Counted from the first letter of the stretch, positions 1-11,920 are shown. The stretch is DNA of 64,000 bases from Paramacrobiotus metropolitanus (GCF_019649055.1 NW_026570441.1:62001-126000), one strand, 5' to 3'. Notes: generated by a model from the sequence alone, not told the origin. Program-made: numbers and translations.

Positions 1-1200
1 CGTTCCTTTCCGATGACGCAGAACAGCTGACCGGTGCTGTTGCGGGCAGTTGATCTCCGTCAGCGGACTCGTTAAGGGGGTGCAGGTCGTAACTGCTAGT
101 ACGGTCTGCCTAGGATGTTTCATTTAAGATCATGGGGAAGCGGGTCGGCGGAGTCGTTGATACACCCGTAGCCGGCTAAACCGTCGGTGGCCCCTTCAGG
201 GAAAGCCAGCACGGTCAGAGCGTGCGTGGTCGTGTTCACCGGTGAGTCGGTTAGTTCCGATATCCTCCAGGGGAGACGTCGGTGGGGCTCCAGGTACAGA
301 GTCTGTATGTCTGGGTTCAACGGAGAATCCGGTACGACTTCTAAAGGGTGGCGATCGCAGTTGTCGCCTCGGTCTACCGTTTGCTTTCCGTCTACCTAAA
401 GCATGTTCGACCTTTGTGGTCGGCCAAGGTAGTAAATCGCGGTTGACTCGATTTGTTGTCGCTAAATCTCTGGGCACTGGGAATCCGTTCGTTCGCTTCC
501 GCTATGTATTTCCGTGGTACGGTCTGCGCCTTCCCTGGACACAGTCGACCTTTGTGGTCGGCTTATCCGTGTGAAAAAATGTTCGACTGTCTTTGGTGAC
601 GAGGGTTACTGGTCGGCTGCTCGGTTCTCGAGTCGGCCACGCGTGCACGGTAAACATGGTGCTGAACGCGCAGCGACGTGTTCCGCGCCATGTTAGCGTT
701 ACCCTCTCGGTCTATACTCCAGAGTCGGTTGGCCGGAGCAATCTTCATGCTTACCATGTAACAGACGGTTGGATGTAGTTCCACGATTAGCTTTGTTAGA
801 TGGTCGGCGCGTTTGTTGGCTCCAACCGTAGCACATGTGGTTCTCGCCGTCTGCTCATGCCCTGCTTTGGAACTGAAGTCGGTTGCTCAGTTCTATCCAG
901 GGGATTCCTCGGAGGACGTACCGGTACGGTGAAAGAACCGAAATACCCAGGTCTGACCACTCGTTTCCGGGTCCGACCGGAGAATCCGACCGACCTTTGT
1001 GGTCGGCTTTTGGCATAATCGTGGTCGACGTCTGTTACGTTCATGGTGTATCTGTGAAAAAACATAAGAAAAGTGTCCATTCCGAATTCCATGTCGTTTC
1101 TCGACAGTGCTGTTTCTCAGCTAAGCTGGTTCTCAGTAGGGTCGTTTCTCGACCGTGCCGTTTCTCGGCTCCAAGTCCTCTTGGGTATTACGACTGATGA
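1..1200 (-). other. 3' non-coding part of G1 with repeated palindromic 16-mer
   Basis: No credible gene is seen here. The partly palindromic 16-mer GACCTTTGTGGTCGGC occurs exactly three times, at 409-424, 547-562 and 992-1007. Related GACC...GGTCGG words are scattered between. The stretch follows the last ORF3 frame and is probably the 3' untranslated part of the element. Confidence 0.6.
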
Positions 1201-3582
1201 CTAGGTTTTCTTTGTGGAAACCTGCCCCTGTCCCAAGTTCATATCGACCGGCGGTTCGCCGCCGAAGTAATCTTCTTCCTCTTCGTCCGGTTTTGGTCGT
1301 TGATGAAGTCGTAGTGTAGACTCCTTCGGTTTGCAGCTGACGGAACCGCTTCGTTGGGACGCACTATCGTCTTCCGTCTCTTGTCCCGGGGGTTCCGCTT
1401 GAGACTTTTTCGCCTTGGCTATCTGTTTTCGCAGCTTTTGTGCTAAGGGTCGTGCACCCGGTGCCAAGTCGTCCGACATCCCTTCTTCGTAGGGGTGCGA
1501 GGTGAATCCGGCCGGTAAATGCTTCTTCTCCCGATACCAGCTCACAAATCGGGGCGCGTCGTCGTACGTGTCGATTTGTTCTGAGTCCGGATAGCGTATC
1601 GTCCGGCATGTCGTTCGTGCGCGAAAAGGAGATCCCGTAACCAGACGGCGAGGATGATACTTCGCATCGGCGAGCCGAGTTGGGCTACGATAGTTGCTAG
1701 CGCTGATGGGATCCTCTGGTTCCGGTAAAGTCCGTACAGTGTGAAATGGCAGTGGTAATTGCCGAGTCGTGCCGCAAAGAGGTAGCGTAGTACCGCTGCC
1801 GTGCTGTTCTGTTCGAGTTCGATCTCCTCTTGTGGGAGATATTGCAGCAAGTCCAGAGCTGCCCGAGCCGCTGTGATGACGAAAGCCGGAGGTGCGTCGG
1901 TGATGACGAACTGAGCAACGCTTTCCAACTCGTCGTGTTGGTATTCGCGCGGGCCGAGCTGACTTAAACGCGGTCCGTCCGGACTGTGTAATGGTATGTT
2001 CAGCAGGGTGGGTCGGTCATCGACGGCAAGGCATTTGCTCGGTCGTATGGGTGTTCCATATTCCGGTTGGTATGGGTGGTCATGTGGAAAGTCGGTAACC
2101 ACCGATGTCGTTCAATCAATGTCTGATATCCGGATCGGACGAGGAACTGTCGTAAGTTTTCGACCATACGCCAAACTTGTGGGCGATGTCGTTCCTCATA
2201 ATCCATGGTGTTCATGATGTAGTTCGTCCGTTCGTTCGGATGTGGCATGACGATTTCAATTCCCTGTTGGCGGGCGACGTCATAGCGAGGGTCTTCTCGA
2301 GCTGGCACCTCCACTTGTGGGAGATTTGCCATCTGGTCTTCTACATCCACATCCATTTGCTCCGGTTGAGCTTCGGGTTGCGCTGCCAGTGCCGCCATGT
2401 CTGCGTCCGGCTGCGGTTCTGGTGGGACAAAGTTCGGTTTTGACTTACTAGTTGAGTCGACGACCAGTCCGATTCCGATTTTGTCCGATCCGGTTCGTTT
2501 GCCGGGTGAAGGTCTGGTCGGTTCTTTTCCAGCTCCTCTAATAATGGCCCGTTGTTGCTCGATTCTACGTCGAGCATCATGGCCGATTCGATGTCGGAGG
2601 TCGTGTTCAGCCAAATTTCTAGCCGGTCGGCGCTGTTGGTGTTGAGTCGTCGACAGCGGAGCCATTGGTTGTGTCGATGATCCTGGTTGTGGAATCTGTT
2701 GGGACACGGTCCGTTGAGCTTGTGTAATGACCGGCGTAGCCCTTTGTGGGATTGCCGCCAACTGTTCAGCTGTAGCCGGGGTGAAGGTAACCAGCTGTCG
2801 GGTTCCGTCCGGCATGTTCATCATCATCATCTTCATCTCCACGTTCTGGAGTGGTCGGTTAGGGTCTCCGACGAAGACTGCCCGTATTTCCTTAACCAAC
2901 TGTTCTGGTTCCGAGCGACCTTGTCTGGTGCTGGTAGCCGAACCGTTATTTCCGGTTCACGACAGGTCGGTGGCGGGTACACTTCCATTTTAGCGATTTT
3001 CTCGTTGACCTCTTTAAGTTTTTTCGTTTCTTCCTCTTGACGCACCAGGTCCTGTTGCTGGCGCCACTGGAAGAGTCGGTCAGTCAGTAGCGGAGGTCGA
3101 GTGCCTTTCCAACCTTTATCATCGTACCGTTAGCGTTGGATGACGGCCAAATTATCCTGTTCGTACGCCCGCAGTTGGTCGAAGAGGTTCTCTCGGCCGG
3201 CCAAGTATCTGTATGCGCTAAGGTTTCCGACGACATATGCGTATGCGCTAAGGTTGGCGACGACATTCAAATAAAGAGCTTGGGCTTGGGCGTATAATTG
3301 TCTTCCGGTGTCCGGAGTCCGCTCGTTCGTAAAGGAAATAATACAATGCGCGCATGGGAGTCTCTTGCCCTGCGACATCGAGTTCTCGCTGCACCGTTGG
3401 CAGTTTCTGGTGTATGCTTCCGTTTGGGGCTGCTGCGCCGGCGTCTGTGCGGCCGACCGCGAATTATCCGATCGCGAGGTCGAGCGATGGTGTGTCGGAT
3501 AAGGGTGCGACCTATGACTAGATCCGCTACGTCCGCTGTTAGATCCGCCGGAAGGTGTGTCGTTGCGTTGTCGGTTTGACAT
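1201..3582 (-). pseudogene. G1 ORF3, zinc-finger protein of unknown function (broken)
   Basis: This gene lies just downstream of integrase. It starts at 3582 (MSNRQRN...) with a Ser/Arg-rich linker, then a CX2C...CX2C cluster with NCQRC and CAHC (about 3390-3330). That is followed by a helical block with two NLSAY words, a charged coiled-coil-like stretch (about 3045-2990), a Gln/Pro-rich middle (2899-2000) and a helical segment containing YRNQR (about 1730). The end is acidic, stopping at 1201. At least three frame changes and one in-frame stop (3130-3132) break it. The zinc block is shared with G2 near 20.15-19.85 kb, where TEAY, CX2C, CAxC and NLSAY recur. I see no signal peptide or membrane segment, so it does not look like Env. 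Function unknown. Confidence 0.6.
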
Positions 3583-3790
3583 TGTTGTCGCTGTTAAAAA
3601 GAGGAAATACGGCGCGTTAGAATTCTACCAACTCCCGTACATTTAACTGAAGATGTTCCGGTCAACTGAAGAGGTTCCAATTTCGACACCAAAGGTCCAT
3701 CTATACCTAGCTACTACTAAGCTACCTATGCCCTATGTTAAATTACGCCTATGGCCCTACGACTGAGTCAGTTCTGTTGTGACTGCTGTT
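3583..3790 (-). promoter_or_regulatory. Intergenic leader of ORF3 with conserved 17-mer
   Basis: The short spacer between pol and ORF3 holds CAACTGAAGAGGTTCCA at 3663-3679, with a second partial copy just before it (from about 3645). The identical 17-mer is at 23812-23828 in G2, at the same place ahead of the equivalent gene and again preceded by a partial copy. Conservation in a non-coding spacer between diverged elements suggests a functional RNA or DNA signal for ORF3 expression. Confidence 0.45.
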
Positions 3791-4873
3791 TTAGGTGTCT
3801 TTGGTTTAACTGGTTTGGTCGGTTTCTCCGAATCAGCTCGTCCTTCTGAGATTCTCTCAAGGATTTCCTTATGAGCTTCGTCTTCAGTGCCTTCAGTCTC
3901 CTCCAGCATCTGTTGTGCCGTTCCATGCTTCGGCTTCTTGGCCGGTTAGTCGGTTTGACTACCTGGTCGGCTACCGTAACCTCTGTGGTTGGTGCCGCCG
4001 GGTCGGTCGTTTTAACCGTCTTTTTCGTATATTTCCTTTTCGGCTTGGTCGGTTCGAACTCCTGATTGGCTGTCTTGACCTCTGTAGTTGACGCCGATGA
4101 GTCGGTTGGTTTAACCGACTTCTTCTTGGCCGGTTTTTCCGACTTCTTCGTTTCATCCGTAGGTTGGGTAGCCGGTTGAACCTATGTTTCCGACTTTTTA
4201 TCCGACTTCTTCGGTTTCTCCGTGGTTGGTTGAACCGTGTCATCGGTTGGTTCACTAGCTATGACATCTTGTTTCTGCAGTTCCTGCAGTGCTGGTGTTT
4301 CGAAGTCTGTCGGTGGCTTCTTCCGAGGTCGACCTCGTTCTTCTTCGCCGTCGGCTCGGTTTTATACGTGGCGTTGGTCGGATCCGATACTTTTTCGACG
4401 GTTTCTTCCGGTTTCTCCTTTGGGTTTCCGGCTACCTTCCATTCTGTGGGGTCGGCTACCGGGCCGGATGACCGAGTTACCGGCCGACTTGTCTCGGCTC
4501 GGTAATGTTTTACCCGATCGATGGCTATCGTGTCTTCGCGTCCGTCTTCGCAACGAAGGAGTAAGTTGTTTGGGCCAACATAGTTGATGGCCGTCCAGAC
4601 TCCGTCGTAGCGTTCCATCCTGGCTGGATCCTTGGTCGGAAATTCCGCCGTCACTTTATCCCTCGGGTTGAAGGTCGGTGCCGACTTCTTTTTGTTGTAA
4701 TGTTCGGCGTTCCGCTCGAAGGCATCATCAATGTTGATGCGGGCGATCTCGTGTGATCGCTGGAGTCGTTCCTTGGTCCGCCGGATATAATTTTCCTTGT
4801 CGGTGAAGGTTTCCGGTGCATTCGTCCCTGCCACTATGTCTTGTGGCACAGGCATCTTTCGACCATAGAGCAA
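3790..4873 (-). pseudogene. G1 integrase C-terminal domain and AT-hook tail
   Basis: Follows the integrase core. Residues from 4873 down continue the C-terminal beta domain (FNPRDKV..., then YDGVWTAINYVGPNNLLLR). A Lys/Pro/Thr-rich tail follows. At about 4339-4316, in a shifted frame, the tail contains the AT-hook-like RGRPRKKP, then DFET-ALQELQKQ. G2 has the same AT-hook and the same following motif, so the tail is a conserved part of the family rather than read-through. The chromodomain often found here in Gypsy elements is not seen. Frameshifts near 4340 break the frame. Confidence 0.65.
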
Positions 4874-5383
4874 GTAGAATGGTGAAAACGTCGTCGAGGC
4901 ATGGACTGTTCATCCCGCAGACGACGTAAAGTAAGGCTTTGTGCCAACGGTGTCCGTCCTTTACGTCACAGAACTTTCTTATACCGTCCCATATCATCTG
5001 CATTTGCCGTTCGACTTGTCCTTGTCCTTCCGGATGATAGGCAGTTCCAAGCGTGTGTTGGATGCCGAAGATCCGTGCGACCTTGGCGAACGTTTTCGCC
5101 GTAAAGTGGGTCCCTCTGTCCGAGTGGATCAAGGTCGGCATTCCGTATCTCAGTAGGAGGTCTTCCACGAAGAATTTTTCGAAGTCCCTCGCGGTGTTAG
5201 TTTTCGTTGCCCGGGCGATGGTGAACTTCGCCACTGCGATGTTACCACTGCGATGTACTTTAATCCCTTCGTCTCCGTTTGAGGTAAGGGTCCCTTAAAG
5301 TCCGCGTATATGCGATACCATGCTTCACCAACCTCCGTCTTTTGGAGATTACCGGGTGGTGGACATCGGGGCTTGTTTGTCAT
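4728..5383 (-). pseudogene. G1 integrase catalytic core
   Basis: Retroviral-type integrase core (rve), which joins the element's cDNA to host DNA. Visible motifs: IYADFKGPLP with the first catalytic Asp (about 5310), HSDRGTHF with the second, and YHPEGQGQVER with the Glu. Two frames are used (5383-5150 and 5234-4728), so a frameshift lies near 5240. A further shift near 4860 separates it from the C-terminal domain. All three catalytic acids are present, but the gene cannot be read through. Confidence 0.8.
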
Positions 5384-5585
5384 AATGCACTGTCGGCATT
5401 TGTCGATGTATTCGATGATATCGTAGCTTCACCGCTTCGATCGTTTTCTCCCTTCCGAAATGGTTTCCGGTTTTTCCGTCGTGGAGTGATCGGATAATGT
5501 TATTTCGCATGAATAGCGGTACGACGAAGCATCGTTCCAACTTCAGGTTAATCGTCTTGAGTCTGTACAAGACTCCTTGGGCCAT
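5349..5585 (-). pseudogene. G1 integrase zinc-binding (HHCC) domain
   Basis: H2C2 domain ahead of the integrase core: LHDGKTGNHFGREKT carries the histidine part. The Cys pair (CRQC) falls in another frame just before 5383 (near MTNKPRC), so a frameshift near 5420 cuts the domain. G2 has the same domain in one frame (HDGKTGNHFGR ... CPRC), which confirms the reading. Confidence 0.7.
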
Positions 5586-6530
5586 CTGGTAGTGTTCCAG
5601 ATGGTTTGACTTGTGGTCGAGTTTTTCCGGATTCTCCAGCTCGTCGATAATTTGCGGAGTCGCGGGTCTTGCAGCTGTGCCTTCCGAAGTTCTTCATTCG
5701 GTCTCGCCGGCGGTGGTAATGTTTCCCCGTTGGGGTCGTTATTGTCCCACTCCTCCGCCGTGTTGACGGTCCGAATGATCGGTTCCGGTGTCTCCGGTGC
5801 TGGTATGTTTATGACTCGTACCTCTGTGGTAATTAAGTCATGCCAGTCGGAGATGACGTTGCATCCAGGAAGAGCCGGTGGAGGTGGAATTTCTGGTGGT
5901 TCCTCCTCGTCTTTCCGTTTCTTCTTCCATGCGTTGTCCTTCAGACGTCTGATGGTCCGAATGGTACAAGTTTTGATTTCGTCCTTAAAGTCCTTGAAGT
6001 TGGGGACTTGGTCCAACTCTTCATGTGGATCTTTGTCGTTACTACGCTCGAGTGGCCATCTCGATAGAGCATCTGCATTGTCACAGAATACTCCTGGCTT
6101 GTACTGGATGGTTATGTCCCGTCCCTGTAAAGCCAGTACCCAACGTTTTGGTCGAGGATTGATGCCGGGTCGGTTTGACTCGCATCGGAGCAGGTTCTGC
6201 AAAGCTCGGTGATGCGTTCGTACGGTGAATGGTCCGTGGTAGTGTTTAAACTTCTGCACCGCCGATGTAGTGTTTAAACTTCTGCACCGCCCATACCACG
6301 GCTAAACATTCCCATTCGGTAATTCCGTAGTTCAGTTCCGGTCCATGCAGGACTCTGCTGCCGTAGAGGGTGGCTGTCTTGTGAGAGCACTGCGCCGAGT
6401 CCGGCTCCGCTTGCGTCGCATTCGATGACGGTTTCTTTTGTCGGGTCGAACTTCGCCAATACGGGCGCTTCTGTTAGCGCCTTTTTGATATCGCTGAACT
6501 CGGCCGTGTGGGCTTCCGTCCAATCGAGCT
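5543..6530 (-). pseudogene. G1 RNase H domain and connection
   Basis: Gypsy-type RNase H, which removes RNA from the RNA/DNA hybrid during reverse transcription. The first catalytic Asp is in [15 protein letters not shown] (about 6430-6390, one frame). The later part (FTVRTHHRALQNLL, then YKPGVFCDNADALSRWPLE) is in another frame at 6259-6060. Residues after ALSRW form a Pro/Glu-rich connector to the integrase. A short direct repeat (TAGTGTTTAAACTTCTGCACCGCC) falls at about 6240-6290, a local duplication inside the gene. Broken by frameshifts. Confidence 0.75.
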
Positions 6531-7659
6531 TAATGTTTTATCCTTCCGCAGGAGCTCGTACATTTTCGAAGTTTTCTGAGCGTATCCTCGGATGAATTTT
6601 CGGTAGTAGTTGGCCAGTCCCAAGAACAACCTCAGTTGGCGTTCCGTCCTCGGATAGCTATGTTCGGCTATGGCTGCTACCTTGGGTATGGATTCCGTCC
6701 TTACTGAGGACATGTCCCAGGAACAGCAGTCTGTCCGTTCCGACCTCATATTTCGAGGGTTTGACCGTGAATCCGGCATCATTGAGGCACTCGAGATTCG
6801 CTCGGAAAGCCTCGACGAAGTCTTCGAAAGTTTTGCCGAAGAAGATGACCTCGTCAATGTAAGCGAAGACACCTTTCTTCCTGGCCGATGCCGTTATTTT
6901 ATCCATATGCATCTGGAAAGTTGCTCGTCCGTTGCAGACTCCAAATGGAATACGCTTAAAGCGATACATCCCCTCTGGTGTTACGAAGGTGGTGTAATCC
7001 TTTGAAGTTTCGTCCGTTGGGATTTGCCAAAAGCCGGACTGACAATCTACTTTGCCGTAGTACTCCATTCCGGCGCACCGGTCCAGTAGTTCGTCCGGGT
7101 TCGGTAGTGGGTAGTTGTTTTTCTTCGTCACTGAGTTCAATTTGATGTAGTTGATACAGAAACGAGTTCCCACTGTACCGTCTCCAGTTCGTTTTGCAGC
7201 TAAGACGACCGGGAAGCTCCATGCAGTCGATGAGGGTTCGATGACTCCTTGTTCAAGCATCTCCTGCACATGGTTTTGGATGAATTCCCGTCCTTTCCAG
7301 CTTGTCCTGGTGGGGTGCATCTTGATCGGCTGTGCTCCTTGGACATCAATAACGTGTGTTACGTCCTTGACAGCTCCATATGGCTTTTTCGAGGTCGGAA
7401 AGACGGTCCGGTAATCCCATACAACCGCAGTATGGCGAGTTGCTCGTCGGTTAAGTTTTTTCCGAAGTTTATAGAGTCGATGATTCTTCGTCGCTCCTCC
7501 TGGGATTCCGCGTCTTCTCCTTCTACTTGAGTTGTGTTTACTCGTGCTTCTTGCATTCTCTGGTCGTCCGTCATCATGTTGAACGGCTCGACTCGACCCA
7601 TCGGTGATCGGTGCACCATTTCGTAAGGTGATCGGATGGTTGGTGTGATTTGCCACCAA
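6474..7659 (-). pseudogene. G1 reverse transcriptase with altered catalytic box
   Basis: Reverse transcriptase of a Ty3/Gypsy element. Seen in order: MLEQGVIEPSSTAWSFPVVL, RFCINYIKLNSVT, YPLPNPDELLDRCAG, GKVDCQSGFWQI, a TFVTPEGMYRFKRIPFGVCN block, and the catalytic box as AYIDEVIFFG. The usual second Asp of YIDD is Glu here (about 6865-6850), a change expected to impair polymerase activity. LGLANYYRKFIRGYA, the thumb part, follows in another frame (about 6640-6580). The start of the domain is linked to the upstream spacer by a frameshift near 7400. Confidence 0.85.
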
Positions 7660-8864
7660 GACGGTAAATGTTTTTCCGTCATGCTCGTTGCTCCGTCCAT
7701 CCCATCGATTCCATCCTTTTTAGGGTCGGATCCGCCCAAATACATGAGGTTCTGTAAGGGGGATACCGCGACGTCTAGGACGACTTGTAAATCAGTTACC
7801 GTCCGAGGTAGGAGTTTAACTTTCCGTTGAGCTCTAACTCTTGTTGTCTCAAAAATGTCTAACTTGGGAGATGGCCTCGGTTCCGGTCCCGCCGGCCATG
7901 TTTTCGCTACTCCCAGTGGGAGTTCCCAAATGACGTGTTCATTGTTGATATCCGGTTCGTAGATATCGCTGTATTGCATGTGGCCAAGTTTTATGCCCTT
8001 CTTCAGTACCTTCGGTTGAGAAGTCGTATTTTGGATGTTTATCCAGGCCGTGTCTATCTGAGGTCGGATGTTGATCTCGGCTTCGATCGGCCGGATTGGT
8101 CGGATTTTTCTTTGCAATTTTACGAAGTGTATCCGTCTCCTCGGGTCCATTTGTTTGGCCGTCCGTACCTTAATAGAACACGTTGAATGGGATGGGAGTG
8201 ATACTCGTTCGCCGTTAAAGACCACTTGTCGGTCTAATGGCCTAGCGTCGATGGATGAATCCAGCTTTAGGTGATAAACTTCCGGACTTTTGTTATCCAG
8301 ATTTAACTCTTCAATCGTTGCTTTTGCGATTCGAATTTTCCGTGGGTTCGGCGGTCCCAGTTTTTGTTGGTCGGTCAAGTTGGCCGCGATCGGTTGTTCG
8401 GTTGACAATTGCTGGACTACTAATGTTGGGGGTCGGAGGTCGGTTTCCTCCAGCTGTCCTCCTGCCCACTCGAATAAGGCCGCTAGCTGATCCTGTTCGG
8501 CTTGTTGCTCGGGGTCAACTGGTTTAGTTTGTTCGGATTCGTTGTCGACTATGAGTTCCGTGTGGACGATCGACCGCAGTGCCGTTGTTAGCCTTACGTC
8601 GAAGTTCTGTTCTTTGTCCTCCGACGACTCGTCGTCCGAGTCGTTTTTCTGCGGTTTATCCGACCTGCAATGTCGAACAGACGGGTCGAATTCTTCGTCG
8701 TCATCGTCTTCCGCGGATTCTTCCGAAAGTCGGTTATTGGAGTATGTGTCCGCTGAATCGCTCGTACTTTGTACGTCCGAGCCGACCGACTCATAGTCTT
8801 CGTATTCTATGGCCGATCCTTCCTCGTCGATGTCGACCTGCGGCATGTTACCGTATCCGACCAC
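7359..8864 (-). pseudogene. G1 pol spacer between protease and RT
   Basis: A 500-codon open stretch with an acidic, Ser-rich N-terminal part (about 8850-8640, runs of Asp/Glu and Ser), then a region with hydrophobic beta-like segments (YHLKLDSSIDARPLDRQVVF, SLPSHSTCSIKVRT, INIRPQIDTAWINIQNTTS). These resemble the post-protease domain seen in some Gypsy polyproteins before RT. It ends where the frame shifts into RT. No catalytic motif is seen. The length is unusual for this family. Confidence 0.5.
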
Positions 8865-8874
8865 TGTGGTCGGT

Positions 8875-9580
8875 TCAGTTTGGTCGGCCGTATCCGTCGG
8901 TTCGGTCGGTCGATTTGCTCCGTCCTAATTCTCGAGGTCGGTTGGCTGTGAGCCTATGTTGCTCAGCCATCGGATGACTGTCGGTTGAGTCTTCCGAAAG
9001 CGGTCTACCTTCCGGTCTGGTTGCGGAGGTGCCGGTGACGACGGTCTGCCGTCTAGCCAAGTTACGCTACGGCGGGTCTGTATCGCCCGTATCACTCAGT
9101 CGATGATATCGTTGCAGATAACACATCGGTACGGTCTGTCCGTTTCATCCAGCTGTACGTTTTCACTCGGTGGACTTCGAGTCGTCGCGAAATTTACCTC
9201 TGTGGGGTAGTGTTCCTGGACTGGAGGTAACGGGTCGGGAAGTTCCGAGTTATGGACGTGTTTTCGTCGTACCGTTCCCAAAATGCCGTTGTTCCGGCGG
9301 ATCCGTACTGTTTTATGCGTTCCAAGTAGTAGAAGAGTGCTCTAGCCAATTCCTGGCAGCATACCTCCAAAGCCCTTGGTACTGGAAGTTTATATTCCAT
9401 GTACATGTACTTTCGGTGGATTGGAAATCTGTCTTCCTCCCACTCGTCGGCTTCCTCTTCGATGATTTGTTCCAAAGCCATGACCGGTTCGCATTCCTGT
9501 CCTGCTCTGCGGATTTGGTCGGGTGTTATCGCTCCGTTCTCTCGCAGAGTAGCCACTAACTCTAACGTCCGTCGGTCGAG
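8875..9580 (-). pseudogene. G1 pol spacer, helical segment with Cys pairs
   Basis: Between the protease frame and the acidic spacer. One frame (9556-9194) encodes a helical segment (LRENGAITPDQIRRAGQ, then EVCCQELARALFYYLERIKQ). The next frame (9281-9096) continues to YRCVICNDIID. Two frames for one continuous coding sense indicate a frameshift near 9270. I do not recognise the domain. Confidence 0.4.
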
Positions 9581-9607
9581 AAAGTGCTGAACTCCCCTAA
9601 ACCAAGT

Positions 9608-11089
9608 TCAGTACTTCTGTTGTACTTCCCTCAGATTTTTGTCCAGAGCATCCGCTTCCGTGGCGGATGCCTCTGCTGTTGGGATAGACTTTAGTATCCG
9701 CTTTGCCGGTCGTAATGTACCGTTGCGTATCCGTCCCTGATAGTGTTCTATCACATTGTGTAGTGCTAGTTTCTCCAGCAGAGTGCGGTTCGTATCCCGG
9801 CAATCGCGGCAGATGTTACGTGTGTATTTCGCCAGGTGATCAAGTTGACTAATCCGAACCTCGTTTCCTACCGTGTCCGATGCTTCTGGTATCGGGATAG
9901 ACTGCACTACCGTCATTCCTTCTGGTTGTTCCGGAGTAGGAATCGGTGTTAGAATAAAGGTAAACTTGGAATGCAGGTAGCCGCATCCAAGTAACACAGG
10001 GGCGTCCGCGTCGGTCGGCTGGTCGTGGAAAGTGTGGTGGCTAGTAAAGCCCTGCATTGTTACAGGCGCCGTACAGCTGTGAGACACTACGAAGGCGACT
10101 TGTCTGCCCACACCAAGTATTTTAGTGTAGTGTCCAAGAGGTTGCATCGTCAGGCCGTTCCTCTCGCAGAATTGTTTCTCGATGAGCGATGTTTCCGCTC
10201 TGGTGTCGATCATCGCCATTGTGGATGTGGGTCCGATCTGGATTGCGTGTGTCCAGGCTCTGACCGTCTTTGGTTTCTTATGGGTACCTTTTTCAAAGGT
10301 AACTTCCCGTACTGTCGGTCTGACGGGAATCAGCGACACTGGTCCGTGGTCGGCTATTGTTGGTTCGCCCAGTACACGGATGAAGTCGGTGTTGGTCGGT
10401 TGTAAATCTTCTGTTGGTTCCACTCCGGCTGTAACCACTTTCCGTACTTCAGGTCGGTTAGCTACTCCGTCCTTCCGTGCGTCGGTAGTTTCGAACCGTC
10501 GTGCTTGTTCGAGTATCCGTTCCTCCATGGAGACGTCCGTCGGTTTCACAGTTGACAACATGCAGTCGATGTTTTGGAACGTTCGAGAGCCAGTTACGGT
10601 TCGTGGCTGGGGTTGGAAGAAGCCTGTTTCCTCCGGCCGAGAGTCGACAGGAACTTGTACTTCCAATGGGACGGTTTCCCATTCTTCAAATCCTCCCGGT
10701 TCTTCGGTGAGGTCGATGGCTGCTAACGTTGCAGCGTATCTATCCGTTGCGCGTACGGATGATACATTGGGGTAGTTTCTGTTGCCCCGTTGCGCGAGTC
10801 GGCGTCCCGGTCCTCCGCGTCTTGGTCCTCGTCTAGGCGGCTCGGTTGAGGTTCTGCTCACCGGCAATCCGGTCCAGGTTCTATGGCCGGTCCGCTCAGC
10901 GTTGCTTTCTGCGGCTGGCGGCGCGGATGCAATGTTAGCTCCGCGTAGGTCGGGCAATTCCTGCGTTCCGACCTCTGACGTTCCAGCGCCAAGTTGAGGC
11001 GCTGGGTCGGCCGATCCGGGCAATTCCTGCGTTCCGGGTCGGATCTCGATTTCGCCATTGTTAGCGAATATTCCGAGTTCTGCCGCCAT
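9608..11089 (-). pseudogene. G1 aspartic protease region
   Basis: A 493-codon open frame. Its C-terminal half holds a retropepsin-like domain: HAIQIGPTSTMAMIDTRAETSLI, where DTRA stands in place of the usual catalytic DTGA (about 10210), followed by a flap-like region and PVLLGCGYLHSKF. The Gly to Arg change next to the catalytic Asp would be expected to inactivate it. The N-terminal half is Pro/Arg-rich. After the protease, a CRDC motif and a helical stretch end at a stop at 9608. Retropepsin would cut Gag and Pol into mature parts. Confidence 0.65.
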
Positions 11090-11818
11090 GATTCTGGCGG
11101 CTTCTGCCTTCTTTGTGGTGCTGACAGCGCTCTGAGGAATTTATACTCCGTGCTGTCCTGATCGAGTCTTAGTGCGTTCAGGACTGCTATTATCCGGTTC
11201 TGTAGCGGAGTAAAGGTCGGGTCGTTCCGTGAAAAATGCGGTTGGTTAGTTGGGTTATCCTTGTATAGTGGTTTGCTGGGATGTCCAGTCATTGTACCAA
11301 CGAAGGTTTGGTTTGTCTGCTGGTCGGTTGCCAGCATATCCGCAGCGCGCTCCATCATGGTTGTTAAACATACAGTGTTTGCATGAGAAGGTTCTGTCCT
11401 TCGTCCACTGGAAGAACGCTGCTTCCAACATGTCCACATAAGTTGTGGCCTGTCGAGCACTCTGTTGTGCTTGGGGAGGTCGGTTGCCTTGTGGGCCTCC
11501 GCCTCCGCCGCGGTTCCCGAAGCCGCGTCCTCTTCCGCGACCATAACCTCCGCCGCCGTATCCCTGTGTGGGAACCTGGCCGTATACGGAGTATCCCTGG
11601 TTGGGGTTCTGGCTGTAACCAAAACTTCCGTTGTTTTGGTTGCCTCCCGAGCTATAACCAGCGCCTCCGTAATTGTTAGCCGGGGCTGCTGCATGGGTGG
11701 GGGCATGTTCGAGTTTGCCACCGTTCCGGCCCAGGTTGGTTGCTGGACGGGTGCTTGTTGCACGGGTGGTGTCGCCCCCGGAGTCGGTTGTCCGTACTGT
11801 GCCGGTGGGGTTTGGCAT
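10858..11818 (-). pseudogene. G1 nucleocapsid: Gly/Tyr-rich RGG box and CCHC zinc knuckle
   Basis: The frame running down from 11818 shows a Gly/Tyr/Asn/Gln-rich low-complexity stretch, then GYGGGGYGRGRGRGFGNRGG (an RGG box, about 11560-11500). After it comes CKHCMFNNHDGARC, which has the exact CX2CX4HX4C spacing of a retroviral zinc knuckle (about 11375-11330). Together they should bind genomic RNA. The overlapping frame 11949-10858 carries the sequences before and after, so frameshifts flank the block. An RGG box beside a knuckle is less common in Gypsy Gag. Confidence 0.65.
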
Positions 11819-11920
11819 CCCGGCATCATGTGCGGCTGATACGCAGTTTGTTGCGGAGCTTGAGGTGGTGGGGTTTGATTCGGCACCGGCGTTGTTGCCC
11901 GCACTCGAATATAATCAGTG

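Noticed and set aside
9170-9559. Plus-strand open frame opposite the G1 pol spacer
   Set aside because: Shadow of the minus-strand coding frames; no recognisable sense.
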